From contig NZ_BPQJ01000023.1 of assembly GCF_022179185.1 (NCBI RefSeq), forward strand, positions 46,210 through 110,209: a stretch of 64,000 bases of DNA, read 5' to 3'. The DNA comes from Methylobacterium frigidaeris. Lineage in GTDB: Bacteria; Pseudomonadota; Alphaproteobacteria; Rhizobiales; Beijerinckiaceae. A program made the position numbers and the translations under genes. Shown one piece after another: positions 25,038 through 33,624 of this stretch. A model generated the notes under the pieces. It was not told the origin of the DNA. It saw nothing but the letters and a program-made list of their open reading frames with translations, and searched no databases. Positions within the stretch are counted from its first letter, which is position 1. Each line of letters opens with the position of its first letter.

Positions 25038-25762
25038 ACATCCTCATCCTGGCCGCCGGGGACTACGCGGCGGAGCAGACCGAGCGCCGATTTCCGATCT
25101 GGATGTCGGAGGTCGACGGCGTTCTCGTCTTGGAGCGTCAGATCAGGGCGCTTCGCAAGGTCGGCGACGCCCGCTTCATCTTCGCTTTCCGGCAGGCTGA
25201 TGCGGATGCGTTCTTTCTCGCCGACATCGTCGAGCAGGTGGCCCCCGGCAGCAAGGTCATCACGATCCGGCGGGAGACTGGCGGGGCAGCCTGCACGGCG
25301 CTGCTGGCAGCCGACGCCGTCGATATGGATGACGAGTTGATCGTGGCGAGCGCCACCGATCAGATCGACGTCGACATCGCCGACTGCATCGTCCGATTCC
25401 GGTCCCGGCGTGCCGACGCAGGCGTGCTGACTTTCCCGTCCCTGCATCCGCGCTATTCCTACGTGCGGATCGATGCGGAGGGCTGGGTCGTCGAGAGTGC
25501 CGAGAAGCGCCCGATCAGCCGGGCGGCCAGCGCCGGCCTCTACTGGTTTGCCCGCTCCCAGGACTTCTTCGATGCGGCCAGCGAGATGATCCTGAAGGAC
25601 GCCCATGTCCATGGACGGTTCTACATCTGCCCCGCGCTGAACGAACTGGTGTTGCGGCACAAACGCATCGACGCCATTGGGATCGAGCAAGAACAATACC
25701 ATCCCCTCAAGTCGGAGCGCGGGCTGACGAACTTGGCCGGCGGAACGGAGGCCTACGCATGA
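25034..25762 (+). CDS. Second nucleotidyltransferase-like protein with altered nucleotide loop
   Basis: This 242-residue protein resembles the product at 23036: GGAACTALLAADAVDMDDEL against GGAACTVLAAREHFGDGA, VASATDQIDVDI against IANSDQYIDAPI, and a VHGRFYICPALNELV ending against VNGEFYVAPVYNEMI. The N-terminus is ILILAAGDYAAEQTERRFPI, which lacks the G-x-G-x-R loop and the downstream lysine. It may have lost pyrophosphorylase activity and act as a partner or regulator, or use a different substrate. It overlaps the genes on both sides. Confidence 0.75.
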   Translation: MNILILAAGDYAAEQTERRFPIWMSEVDGVLVLERQIRALRKVGDARFIFAFRQADADAFFLADIVEQVAPGSKVITIRRETGGAACTALLAADAVDMDDELIVASATDQIDVDIADCIVRFRSRRADAGVLTFPSLHPRYSYVRIDAEGWVVESAEKRPISRAASAGLYWFARSQDFFDAASEMILKDAHVHGRFYICPALNELVLRHKRIDAIGIEQEQYHPLKSERGLTNLAGGTEAYA

Positions 25763-26115
25763 AGTCGGCGCGCCTCGAGGAGATGACGAAGGGCTGGATC
25801 GTCGGTGATTTCGTTCCCGCCGTCCTGAACAGTACAGCGATGGAAGTCGCCATCAAGCACTACCGGTGCGGCGATCGGGAGGCACTCCATCACCACAAGG
25901 TGGCGACCGAAGTGACGGCCATCGTATCGGGCCACGTCACGATGTGCGGACGGAATTGGGGGCCGGGCGACGTCATCACGATCGAGCCCGGCGAAGCGAC
26001 GGCGTTCACGGCACTCACCGACGCGGTCACGGTCGTTGTGAAGGCACCTTCCGTCAAGGACGACAAGTTCTCGGGGGAGGTCCCTCCGCACGAGCGTTCG
26101 TCGACGCGCCTTTGA
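25759..26115 (+). CDS. Small cupin-domain protein
   Basis: A 118-residue single cupin. Motif 1 is around EALHHHKVATEVTAIVSGHV (His and Glu ligands), and motif 2 around GPGDVITIEPGEATAFTAL has no second histidine at the usual place. It could bind a metal or simply a sugar nucleotide or polyol. It is the last gene of the overlapping cassette that begins at 23036. Isomerase/epimerase roles are common for cupins in sugar pathways, but this one is too short to be RmlC. Confidence 0.75.
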   Translation: MKSARLEEMTKGWIVGDFVPAVLNSTAMEVAIKHYRCGDREALHHHKVATEVTAIVSGHVTMCGRNWGPGDVITIEPGEATAFTALTDAVTVVVKAPSVKDDKFSGEVPPHERSSTRL

Positions 26116-26278
26116 TCCGGCTGGGGCGACCGGACCGAGGGCCGTATCGGCGGCTGCGCGGAGCGGAATGACGCTCCGCACCGATGATCGAGGCCGGGCC
26201 GCGATACATGGAGGCTTGGTGGCTCGAACGGCCGGAATGAGCATGAACGGATGCCGGCATCAGGAAAGGTGTTGCTGC

Positions 26279-27211
26279 ATGGATCCAAAACTTGCCGTCA
26301 TCGTTCCATGCTTCAACAATTCCGATACTATCGGCGAAGCCATCGGCAGCATCCTGTCGCAGGAATACGACAGGTTTGAACTACACGTCTGCGACAATGC
26401 CTCGGACGACGGGACGAGGGACATCATCGCAGCCATCACCGATCCTCGTCTCAGACCCGCCCTGCATGCGACGCGGGTGGCGCGCACTGACAACTGGAAC
26501 CGGGCCTACGAGGCCGGTTTTTCGGCCGAGTATCTGGTCACGCTCCATGCTGACGACCGTCTCGCCCCTGGAGCACTCAGGAGCATCGCGACCGCGGCAC
26601 GATCCGGCCCCGCCCTCATCCACGGTCTCTTCCGCCACCTCACTTACGAAGGCGGATCGATCGCCGGCGTGCGCTTTCCATTTCGCTACCACTGCACGGG
26701 CGACGACTTCCGCGAGTTGATCCTGCTCAACAACATGGTCGCGGTCCCTGGAGTGACGGTCCGCACCGATGTCTTCCGGGACGCCGGTGGGTGGGATCCC
26801 GCCTGGAGCTTTCTCCAGGATCTCGAGCTGTGGTGGCGCTGCTCAACCTATGGCGAGGTCATCTATCTCGCCACGCATCTTGGTGACCAGCGCATGACGA
26901 AGGTGCCGGATCCTGTGCCGCGCCATGCTGCAGAGCACCTGCGCTGGACCATAGAGAAGCTGAGCACGCTCGAAAGCCCTCGGCTGCGCCATGCCGCGAT
27001 CGACGGCTTGGCGGACTACGTCGATAGACTCTCCCACGAGTTGGCCGACCGGGGGGACGTGCCGCCGCAATTGAGGGACTCCATCAGGGATGCCCGTGAT
27101 TCCATTGCTCGCGGTCCTCGTCCCCGTCCTGGTGCGCGTCACCGTCAGCGGCGGCTTCGACTGCATCTCGCTCTTAGATCTTGGCTGAGATCAACGATAA
27201 ATCCAAATTGA
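26279..27211 (+). CDS. Family 2 glycosyltransferase
   Basis: This 310-residue GT-A enzyme begins MDPKLAVIVPCFNNSDTIGE. It carries NASDDGT (nucleotide site), VTLHADDRLAPGAL (DxD-type metal site), and WDPAWSFLQDLELWWRCS (acceptor-side ED-like motif). An AGGAAAGG ribosome site precedes the ATG at 26279, so I prefer it to upstream in-frame starts. The C-terminal 40 residues are arginine-rich. It follows the five-gene cassette by about 160 bases and may transfer the residue that cassette makes. Confidence 0.85.
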   Translation: MDPKLAVIVPCFNNSDTIGEAIGSILSQEYDRFELHVCDNASDDGTRDIIAAITDPRLRPALHATRVARTDNWNRAYEAGFSAEYLVTLHADDRLAPGALRSIATAARSGPALIHGLFRHLTYEGGSIAGVRFPFRYHCTGDDFRELILLNNMVAVPGVTVRTDVFRDAGGWDPAWSFLQDLELWWRCSTYGEVIYLATHLGDQRMTKVPDPVPRHAAEHLRWTIEKLSTLESPRLRHAAIDGLADYVDRLSHELADRGDVPPQLRDSIRDARDSIARGPRPRPGARHRQRRLRLHLALRSWLRSTINPN

Positions 27212-27230
27212 ACATCTGGGGCAGGAAAAG

Positions 27231-28004
27231 ATGACAAGTATTCGTTTTATATCTACGCGCGTCGATCGCGCTAGTCGCGTTATTTCATCGGTCATGCACC
27301 AACGTCGAAGTAAACTGCCACCATTGCGTCTTCTCGATGTCGGCGCCCTGTTTGGCCTTCAGCCCCGCTGGGAAATGTTGCGCAAGCTGGGTATCGTAAC
27401 GCCTATTCTCTGCGAGCCGGACCGCGTCGAGGCTGCGCGGCTGCGCAAGGCTTACTTGGGCGCGACCGTGCTCGAATGTGCCCTGGGAGCCGAGGAAGGT
27501 TCGGCTACGCTCCATGTGGCTCGTGATCCCGGCAAATCATCGCTCCTGCGTCCGAACCTCGAGAGCATTGGCAGGTTCGAAGAGATCGCGGCTTGGCAAA
27601 TCATCAAGGAATTCCAAGTCCCGGTGCGTCCTCTCGATGATGTTTTGGATCGTCTCGAGAAGCCAGACTTCATCAAGATCGATGTTCAGGGGTACGAGCT
27701 GGAAGTGCTCAAGGGCGCTGCCCGGACGCTCCATCATGTTGCCGCACTTGAGATCGAGACATCCGTCGTCCCACTGTACCACAACCAGCCAACTCACTCT
27801 GAGGTAACGGCATGGTTAATCGATCGCGGCTTTCATCCCGTCGCCACCAAGACAACTGGGACCTTTGGTGGCGAGGGTGTACGGGCGGTTGAATACGATT
27901 CATTTTTCGTCAATAATCATTTACTTTCTGATAAGAGGGACGGTTTGCAGATCTGGCTGACGACGAACAGGATACGCAGAGGTGGCAGCTGGGATCGCTA
28001 CTAG
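27231..28004 (+). CDS. FkbM-family methyltransferase
   Basis: A 257-residue SAM-dependent methyltransferase. PLRLLDVGALFG is the SAM-binding motif I (DVGA), LCEPDRVEAARLRKAYLG follows, and PDFIKIDVQGYELEVLKGA is the FkbM hallmark. FkbM enzymes add O-methyl groups to sugars or polyketides, and an EPS repeat-unit methylation is the natural reading here. The coding sequence is less GC-rich than its neighbours, especially at both ends, and an AT-rich intergenic region follows, so it may be a recent arrival. It starts 20 bases after the GT2 stop. Confidence 0.85.
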   Translation: MTSIRFISTRVDRASRVISSVMHQRRSKLPPLRLLDVGALFGLQPRWEMLRKLGIVTPILCEPDRVEAARLRKAYLGATVLECALGAEEGSATLHVARDPGKSSLLRPNLESIGRFEEIAAWQIIKEFQVPVRPLDDVLDRLEKPDFIKIDVQGYELEVLKGAARTLHHVAALEIETSVVPLYHNQPTHSEVTAWLIDRGFHPVATKTTGTFGGEGVRAVEYDSFFVNNHLLSDKRDGLQIWLTTNRIRRGGSWDRY

Positions 28005-28442
28005 TTGTCTCGGTATGTGTGCCAGTCGAACTGCCAAGTTAATTTATTTACGGATGAATAATCTATTGAAAAAGTAAATATATTGTCCTATATTATGGAA
28101 TATATTAATAATATAAAACAGGATAACTTAGTCATCAACCCGCCTGTGCGCGGATGGCAGGGAGTGACTGTGATACGACGCTTCTGATTTGTATTGATGA
28201 AAAAACAAGCGTCCGTGCGCGATAAGGCACATGGACTTCAAGGGACTCGCTGAGGAACGGGGTCAAGGCCCGGTATTTGCGGTTCAGACAGCAATTGCAT
28301 TGCTTGGTGAGCACGGCTTCGCTCCTCTGTGCCTGGTGGCTCTCGGTGACCAGCCGATCGGTGCCTCCAGGAGGGGCTGGTCAGCCCCCATCGGAGTGGT
28401 CCGCCCTGAAGTATGGCTTTGAGCCGACGGAGGACGGACGCG
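28005..28442. other. AT-rich intergenic region and left flank of an IS3 remnant
   Basis: Bases 28010-28140 are very AT-rich with no open frame. A strong hairpin, GGGGCTG (28373-28379) pairing with CAGCCCC (28382-28388), lies about 60 bases before the transposase start and may belong to the end of the insertion sequence. The remaining part shows no credible gene. Confidence 0.4.
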
Positions 28443-28721
28443 ATGGGAACGAAGAAGCACAAGCCGGAAGAGGTGGTGACCAAGCTGCGGCAGGTGGACG
28501 TGCTGGTCTCGCAAGGCCAGAGCGTGGCGGATGCAATCCGCGCCATCGGCGTGTCGGAGGTCACCGACTATCGTTCGCGCAAGGAGTTCGGCGGGCTGAA
28601 GTCCGACCAGGTGCGCCGGATGAACGAGCTGGAGACTGAGAACCAGCGGCTGCGCAAGGCGATCGCGGATCTTACCCTCGACAAGCTGATCCTGCAGGAG
28701 GCCGCCCGGGGAAACTTCTGA
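28443..28721 (+). pseudogene. IS3-family OrfA (helix-turn-helix subunit) of a truncated element
   Basis: A 92-residue OrfA with an intact frame: MGTKKHKPEEVVTKLRQVDV opens it, and LETENQRLRKAIADLTLDKL is the leucine-zipper-like end. A normally conserved YYRWRKEYGG is altered to DYRSRKEFGG. Because OrfB is broken and cut short, the element cannot transpose. Confidence 0.8.
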
Positions 28722-29157
28722 GCCCCGCGCGCCGGCGCGCCTGCATCGAGCATGTCCAGACCGTACTGACGGTCTCCGAGCGCCGCGCCTGCCGCGCCTT
28801 CGGACAGCATCGCTCGACGCAGCGCAAGGTGCCGGGGGGAGAGACGACGAGGCGGCGCTCCGGGCTGACCTGATCGAGCTGGCGCGCCGGTACGGCCGCT
28901 ACGGCTACCGCAAGATCGCCGCCCTGCTGCGGGCGGTAGGCTGGCTGGTCAACGACAAGCGGGTGGAGCGGCTCTGGCGGCAGGAGGGGCTGAAGGCGCA
29001 GGCCCGCCTGCCCAAGAAGGGCCGGTTGTGGGACGGGGATGGCTCCTGTGTCCGGCTGCGGCCCGAGCACCGCGATCATATCTGGTCCTACGACGTCGTC
29101 GAGGCGCGCACGCATGACGGGCGCAAGATCCGCATGCTGAACGTCAATGTCGAGGAA
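28722..29157 (+). pseudogene. IS3-family OrfB transposase, frameshifted and truncated
   Basis: In the -1 frame relative to OrfA comes LSPARRRACIEHVQTVLTVS. A frameshift at a run of six G (28834-28839) then leads to RADLIELARRYGRYGYRKIA, and later to RDHIWSYDVVEARTHDGRKI, which holds the first catalytic Asp. The sequence diverges after MLNVN, so the other two catalytic acids are gone. This marks the right edge of the EPS locus. Confidence 0.8.
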
Positions 29158-29532
29158 AGTCCCGTAGCCACTAAGGTGACGGTTAGACGTCCACGACAGC
29201 GTGCCGCACCCCGAGATCGTGCGACACTGCTGCTACGTGCAACCGGGAAAACGCCTGATAAATCAAAGTTCTGTGGTGACGTGCCCCGAACCCCCTCGTG
29301 AGCGCCACCGGCCGGATCTTCCCTCCATCGTTGATCGATCAAGATTGGTCGGCACGCCATCGTCGCGGTGCCGCGTCTTTCGCGCGATCCGGCCACCCTC
29401 CACCAAAGCGGTAGCGGACCTCCATCCCCTCGACGAAGGGATGCGCGCGTCGCCGTCGTCCCGGCTGTCCTCGACTGTATTGGCCTGCTAAGCATCGGTC
29501 ATACCAATAATCAATGTTTGGCGAGAGACGTG
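29158..29532. other. Intergenic region after IS3 remnant
   Basis: About 375 bases between the truncated transposase and the next gene. The open frames here are low-complexity and look non-coding. The promoter of the following gene probably lies in the last 100 bases, where the sequence becomes more AT-rich. Confidence 0.35.
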
Positions 29533-31695
29533 ATGCAGCGGATGGTCGTGCGCCTGCTGGTGTCGGCAGTATTGTGTCTGACGTTCGCGGCATCGGTCCG
29601 CCTCTTGTTCGAGGCGCTGTCTCCGCGTGTGCTGGCGTTGATGCCGATCGATGGCGCAACGGAAGTCTATCCCGGCCTGCCGATCGCGGTCGGTTTCTCC
29701 CACGACATGGTGCCGGAGACGATCGGGCCCGCGACGATCTCGCTGCGCGAGGATGGCAGTGCGGCTGTGCCGGTCGCGATCACCTACGATGTTCCCCAAC
29801 GCGCCGCCCGTCTGGTCCCGCAGGCGCCGCTGCGGCCGGGCGCGACCTACCGGATCACGATCGGCGCCGGGAGCCGGCCGGAGAGCACCCTCGGGCTGTC
29901 CCTGAGGGAGCCGGCGGAGGGGCGCTTCACCGTGGCGCCGCCGCCGGAGCTGGCCGAGAGGCCCGGCGCGCCGGTCCTGCTCGCGGTCGGGCCGAAGAAC
30001 CCCTTCGGCCCCTACTACGCCGAGATCCTGCGGGCGGAGGGGCTGAACCTGTTCTCGGTGGTCGCGACGCGGGACCTCACGCCGGAGCGCCTCGCCCGGG
30101 CTGCCCTGGTGCTGATGACCGAGACGCCGGACGAGGCCCTGGCCGCCCGGCTCTCCGACTGGGTGCAGGACGGCGGCAACCTGATCGCGATCCGGCCCGA
30201 GGGCGAGTGGCTGCCGCTGTTCGGCCTCGCCCTGGCCGGGGAGGCCCTCGACGAGCGCTACCTGCAGGTCGACGCGCAGATACCGTCCGTCCGGGGCATC
30301 GCCCGGCAGGCCATGCAGTTCCACGGCCCCGCGACCCGCTACGCCGCGGAAGGCGCGACGATCCTCGCCCGCCTCTCGACCGGGAGCGATGCCCTGCCCT
30401 GGCCGGCGGTCTCGCTGCACCGGGCCGGCCAGGGCCAGGCGGCCGCCTTCGCCTTCGATCTCGCCACTTCGGTGGTGCGCCTGCGCCAGGGCAACCCGGC
30501 CTTCGCCGGACAGGAGCGGGACGGGCTGCCGCCCCGGCGGCCGAACGACCTGTTCTTCCCGGACTACCTCGACCTCTCGCGGGTGGCGATCCCGCAGGCC
30601 GACGAGCAGCAGCGGCTGCTCGCCAACCTGATCGTGACGATGAGCGCCGAGCGCCTGCCGCTGCCGCGGGTCTGGTACCTGCCGGACGAGCGACGCGCCG
30701 CCCTCATCATGGCCGGCGACGACCACGCCACCCGCCGCGGCACCCTGGATTCCTACAAGCGCCTCGTCGCCGAGAGCCCGATCGACTGCCGGCCGGAGGC
30801 CTGGGACTGCGCGCGGGCGACCTCCTACGTCACGCCGGCGACGCGTCTGGCGCCGGAGCAGGCGCAAACCTATGCCGCCCTCGGCTTCGAGACGGGGATC
30901 CACGCCGATACCGGCTGCCGCGACGTCGACGGCGCGACGCTCGGCCTGGCGCTGAGCCGGCAGGTCGGCGGCATCGGGCAGAAGCTCGGCCTGCCGGCGC
31001 AGGAGACCCATCGCCTGCACTGCGTCACCTGGAACGGCTGGGCCGACACCGCCAAGATCGAGCGGGCGGCGGGGATCCGCCTCGACCTCGGCTACTATTA
31101 CTGGCCCGGCTCGTGGATCCGGCGGCGGCCGGGCTTCATGAACGGCTCCGGCTTCCCGATGCGCTTCGCCGACCTCGACGGGCGGGTCCTCGACATCTAC
31201 CAGGCCGCCAGCCATCTGGTGAACGAGAACGGCGTCGACCAGAGCACCGGCATCACCACCATGCTCGACCGGGCGCTCGGCCCCGAGCAGTTCTTCGGCG
31301 CCTTCGGCACCCATTACGACTACACCGACGGCTATTTCGACCACCTGGTCACCGCCGCCCGCGAGCGGGGCGTCGCGATGATCTCGGCGGCCCAGATGCT
31401 GCGCTGGCTCGACCGGCGGGAGGCGATCCGGTTCGAGTCCCTGGCCTGGAACGGGCACGACCTGACCTTCCGGGTCAAGCTCGCGGAGGGGCCGGAGCGG
31501 GTGACCGGGATGCTGCCGGTCTCGGCCCTGTCCCACCGCCTCGCGGCGATCACCCGCGGCAGCCAGCGGGTGCATTTCCGGACCGAGACCATCAAGGGGC
31601 TCGACTACGCCCTGTTCGACCTGGAAGCGGGCAGCTACGCGGTGTTCTACGACGAGAAGACCTCGTCGATGCCGCTCCCGGCCCGGCTGCCGTAA
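29533..31695 (+). CDS. Membrane-anchored Ig-like and polysaccharide-deacetylase-like protein
   Basis: This 720-residue protein starts with an N-terminal anchor (VRLLVSAVLCLTFAASVRLL). Residues about 30-135 form a Big_5-type Ig-like domain (VLALMPIDGATEVYPGLPIA, then GFSHDMV and PLRPGATYRITI). A ThuA/GATase-like stretch follows (VLMTETPDEALAARLSDWV, then DGGNLIAIRPEGEWLPLFG). The second half looks like a divergent NodB-type deacetylase: AALIMAGDDHATRRGTLDSY would hold the Asp/His residues, and HYDYTDGYFDHLV comes later. It may modify EPS or peptidoglycan in the periplasm. The start at 29533 is chosen by the signal anchor, while the frame is open upstream. Confidence 0.7.
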   Translation: MQRMVVRLLVSAVLCLTFAASVRLLFEALSPRVLALMPIDGATEVYPGLPIAVGFSHDMVPETIGPATISLREDGSAAVPVAITYDVPQRAARLVPQAPLRPGATYRITIGAGSRPESTLGLSLREPAEGRFTVAPPPELAERPGAPVLLAVGPKNPFGPYYAEILRAEGLNLFSVVATRDLTPERLARAALVLMTETPDEALAARLSDWVQDGGNLIAIRPEGEWLPLFGLALAGEALDERYLQVDAQIPSVRGIARQAMQFHGPATRYAAEGATILARLSTGSDALPWPAVSLHRAGQGQAAAFAFDLATSVVRLRQGNPAFAGQERDGLPPRRPNDLFFPDYLDLSRVAIPQADEQQRLLANLIVTMSAERLPLPRVWYLPDERRAALIMAGDDHATRRGTLDSYKRLVAESPIDCRPEAWDCARATSYVTPATRLAPEQAQTYAALGFETGIHADTGCRDVDGATLGLALSRQVGGIGQKLGLPAQETHRLHCVTWNGWADTAKIERAAGIRLDLGYYYWPGSWIRRRPGFMNGSGFPMRFADLDGRVLDIYQAASHLVNENGVDQSTGITTMLDRALGPEQFFGAFGTHYDYTDGYFDHLVTAARERGVAMISAAQMLRWLDRREAIRFESLAWNGHDLTFRVKLAEGPERVTGMLPVSALSHRLAAITRGSQRVHFRTETIKGLDYALFDLEAGSYAVFYDEKTSSMPLPARLP

Positions 31696-31814
31696 GGCTT
31701 GCGTTGGGGGCTGCGTCATTTGGGGGCGCGGCCCATTTGCCGATCCCGGGCGTTGGGCCGGGAACGCGCCCGGCATCCTGCGGCGCGCCCCTCCCTTCCT
31801 CGAGGCCCGACCCG

Positions 31815-32078
31815 ATGGCTGCCGACACCAACGCCCTCTCCGACCGCGCCCTGTCGATCTTCGCCTTCGCGGCCTACCATCACCTGATCAGCGGCCAGCC
31901 GATCAGCTCGGTGGTGCGCCGGGACGGCAGCGGCCATCAGGCGGATCCGGAGGGCGCCGCCGAGGTCGAGCAGCGCGGCCTCGCCACCTTGAGCGACGAC
32001 GAGATCACCTTCACCGAGCCGGGCGTCGCCTTCGTCGAGCGGACGGTCGCGGCGATCCGCCAGGCCAGCGGGCGCTGA
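31815..32078 (+). CDS. Small hypothetical protein
   Basis: An 87-residue protein starting MAADTNALSDRALSIFAFAA and ending IRQASGR. It is soluble with mixed helices, no signal peptide and no motif I recognise. It lies 120 bases after the deacetylase-like gene and 107 before deoC on the same strand, with codon use like its neighbours. A GAGG-type ribosome site is present upstream. Its function is unknown. Confidence 0.65.
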   Translation: MAADTNALSDRALSIFAFAAYHHLISGQPISSVVRRDGSGHQADPEGAAEVEQRGLATLSDDEITFTEPGVAFVERTVAAIRQASGR

Positions 32079-32156
32079 TCCCGGGTGCTTGACGGTCCGC
32101 GCGCCGCGATGGAACTCCTGCCGTCGCGGCGCCGGGCACCCGGGCTCGGGCCGCCC

Positions 32157-32186
32157 CGGAGACGATTCCCTCGGAGACGATTCCCT
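32157..32186 (+). repeat. 15-base tandem duplication carrying the deoC ribosome site
   Basis: CGGAGACGATTCCCT occurs twice in perfect tandem (32157-32171 and 32172-32186). Each copy has GGAGA, and the second copy places it about 8 bases before the TTG start of deoC. Confidence 0.7.
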
Positions 32187-32857
32187 TGGACGCGCCCGCC
32201 CTCGCCCGCCTGATCGACCACACGCTCCTGCGGGCCGACGCGACCTCGTCCGAGGTGCGGCGCCTGTGCGAGGAGGCGTTGGCGCACCGCTTCAAGGCGG
32301 TCTGCGTCAACCCGGTCCATGTCGGGCTCGTCGCCGAGATCCTGGCCGGCAGCGCCGTCGCTCCCTGCTCCGTCGTCGGCTTTCCCCTCGGGGCGGTGCC
32401 GCCGGAAGACAAGGCGGCAGAGGCCGCCGGCGCCGCGCGCCGCGGCGCAGCCGAGATCGACATGGTGATCGCGCTCGGGGCCCTGAAGGAGGGGCACCAC
32501 GCCGCTGTGCGGGCCGACATCGCGGCCGTCCGGGCCGCGTGCCGGGGGCAGGTCTTGAAGGTCATCATCGAGACCTGCCTGCTCGACGAGGTGCAGAAGC
32601 GCCTCGCCTGCACCCTGGCCGTCGAGGCCGGGGCCGATTTCGTCAAGACCTCGACCGGCTTCTCGACCGGCGGCGCCACCGTGGCGGACGTCGCCCTGAT
32701 GCACGCGACGGTCGGCGACGCGATCGGGGTCAAGGCGTCCGGCGGCGTGCGCAGCCTGGAGGCCGCCCGCGCCCTGATCGCCGCCGGCGCGACTCGGCTC
32801 GGCACGAGTTCGGGCGTGGCGCTGGTGACGGCGGGAGTGGCGGGTGGGTCTTATTGA
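32186..32857 (+). CDS. deoC: Deoxyribose-phosphate aldolase
   Basis: This 223-residue enzyme cleaves 2-deoxyribose 5-phosphate to glyceraldehyde 3-phosphate and acetaldehyde in deoxynucleoside catabolism. LIDHTLLRADATSSEVRRLC opens the TIM barrel. FVKTSTGFSTGGAT contains the Schiff-base lysine and GVKASGGVRSLEAARAL the second active-site lysine, and EIDMVIALGAL is also conserved. The length is typical of the short bacterial form. The start is TTG. No other deo genes are adjacent. Confidence 0.93.
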   Translation: MDAPALARLIDHTLLRADATSSEVRRLCEEALAHRFKAVCVNPVHVGLVAEILAGSAVAPCSVVGFPLGAVPPEDKAAEAAGAARRGAAEIDMVIALGALKEGHHAAVRADIAAVRAACRGQVLKVIIETCLLDEVQKRLACTLAVEAGADFVKTSTGFSTGGATVADVALMHATVGDAIGVKASGGVRSLEAARALIAAGATRLGTSSGVALVTAGVAGGSY

Positions 32858-32922
32858 GAACCCGGATCGGGCCGGGGGTGGAGCTCTCGCACTCCGCCGC
32901 TGCTCAGCGTCCGCGATGCAGA

Positions 32923-33288
32923 CTACTCATAGCCCGTCCGCCAGTCGCTGTCCTTGCAGCGCACCATGACGTGGCCGTTCATGCGCATGCGGCCGCTGAC
33001 CGTGTCGAACATGTAGGTCGTCTTGCTGATCCGGCCCTCGGACTCGCATGTCGCCGGGATTGCCGTCCCGTTCCCGGTCGGTCGCGCCGCGGACAGCTTG
33101 AACGCGCAGGTCGTCTCGTTCCAGATGATCTGGGATCGCTCGATCCGGAAGATGGCTCCCTCGACCTCGAGCGGGTTCGCCTTGCAGGACTTGGCGGATG
33201 GCGACCAGATCCCGACGTAGAACGGAGCCTTGGCGGCGGCCGCCGACGGGATCAGGCCGACCGCGAGCACGAGGACGGATACGCGCAT
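32923..33288 (-). CDS. Small secreted protein of unknown function
   Basis: A 121-residue protein with a clear signal peptide (MRVSVLVLAVGLIPSAAAAK). The mature part has cysteines in KSCKANP, TTCAFKL, ATCESEG and VRCKDSDW, enough for two disulphides, and a beta-rich look (IFRIERSQIIWNETTCAF). The ATG at 33288 has GTGGAG 7 bases upstream and is preferred over the GTG at 33300. I do not recognise the family. It is divergent from the SH3-domain gene. Confidence 0.7.
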   Translation of the reverse strand: MRVSVLVLAVGLIPSAAAAKAPFYVGIWSPSAKSCKANPLEVEGAIFRIERSQIIWNETTCAFKLSAARPTGNGTAIPATCESEGRISKTTYMFDTVSGRMRMNGHVMVRCKDSDWRTGYE

Positions 33289-33624
33289 CAAGAACTCCAC
33301 CCCTCCGCGACGGACCGATTCACCGTCCCGACCGAAACCTTGCCACCGGCAATGCCGGCACGCGACACGGGTTGCCGCTCTGTCGGCGTCATCTCGCGAA
33401 CGACTGCCCGGCGTTACACGAACAATAGCCTGCCCGCATTGCTGCTCCGCTCAAGGCATCGCTCAATTTTAATCGAGTTTCATAACCATCGCGCATCCGA
33501 TCTCCGGGGACCCGCGACTGCATTTCAGGATTCTTGAACTTTTCGCCGCGAGTTTCGCGCCGTGCAAGGGGCGGGGACGGGACTGGGACGTCCGTGATCC
33601 GACCGTCGAGACTGGGTGTGCGCG
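33289..33624. promoter_or_regulatory. Divergent intergenic region
   Basis: About 335 bases between two divergent genes for exported proteins. A slightly AT-rich patch lies near 33465-33490. No gene or clear operator is visible. Confidence 0.35.

Noticed and set aside
29158..29532. Additional transposase remnant after the IS3 fragment
   Set aside because: Translations of both strands were read but no transposase motif could be recognised.
29488..31776. Minus-strand open frame of 762 codons opposite the Ig-like/deacetylase-like gene
   Set aside because: Its translation is Arg/Gly/Pro-rich and low in complexity. The plus-strand frame has a signal anchor and domain patterns.
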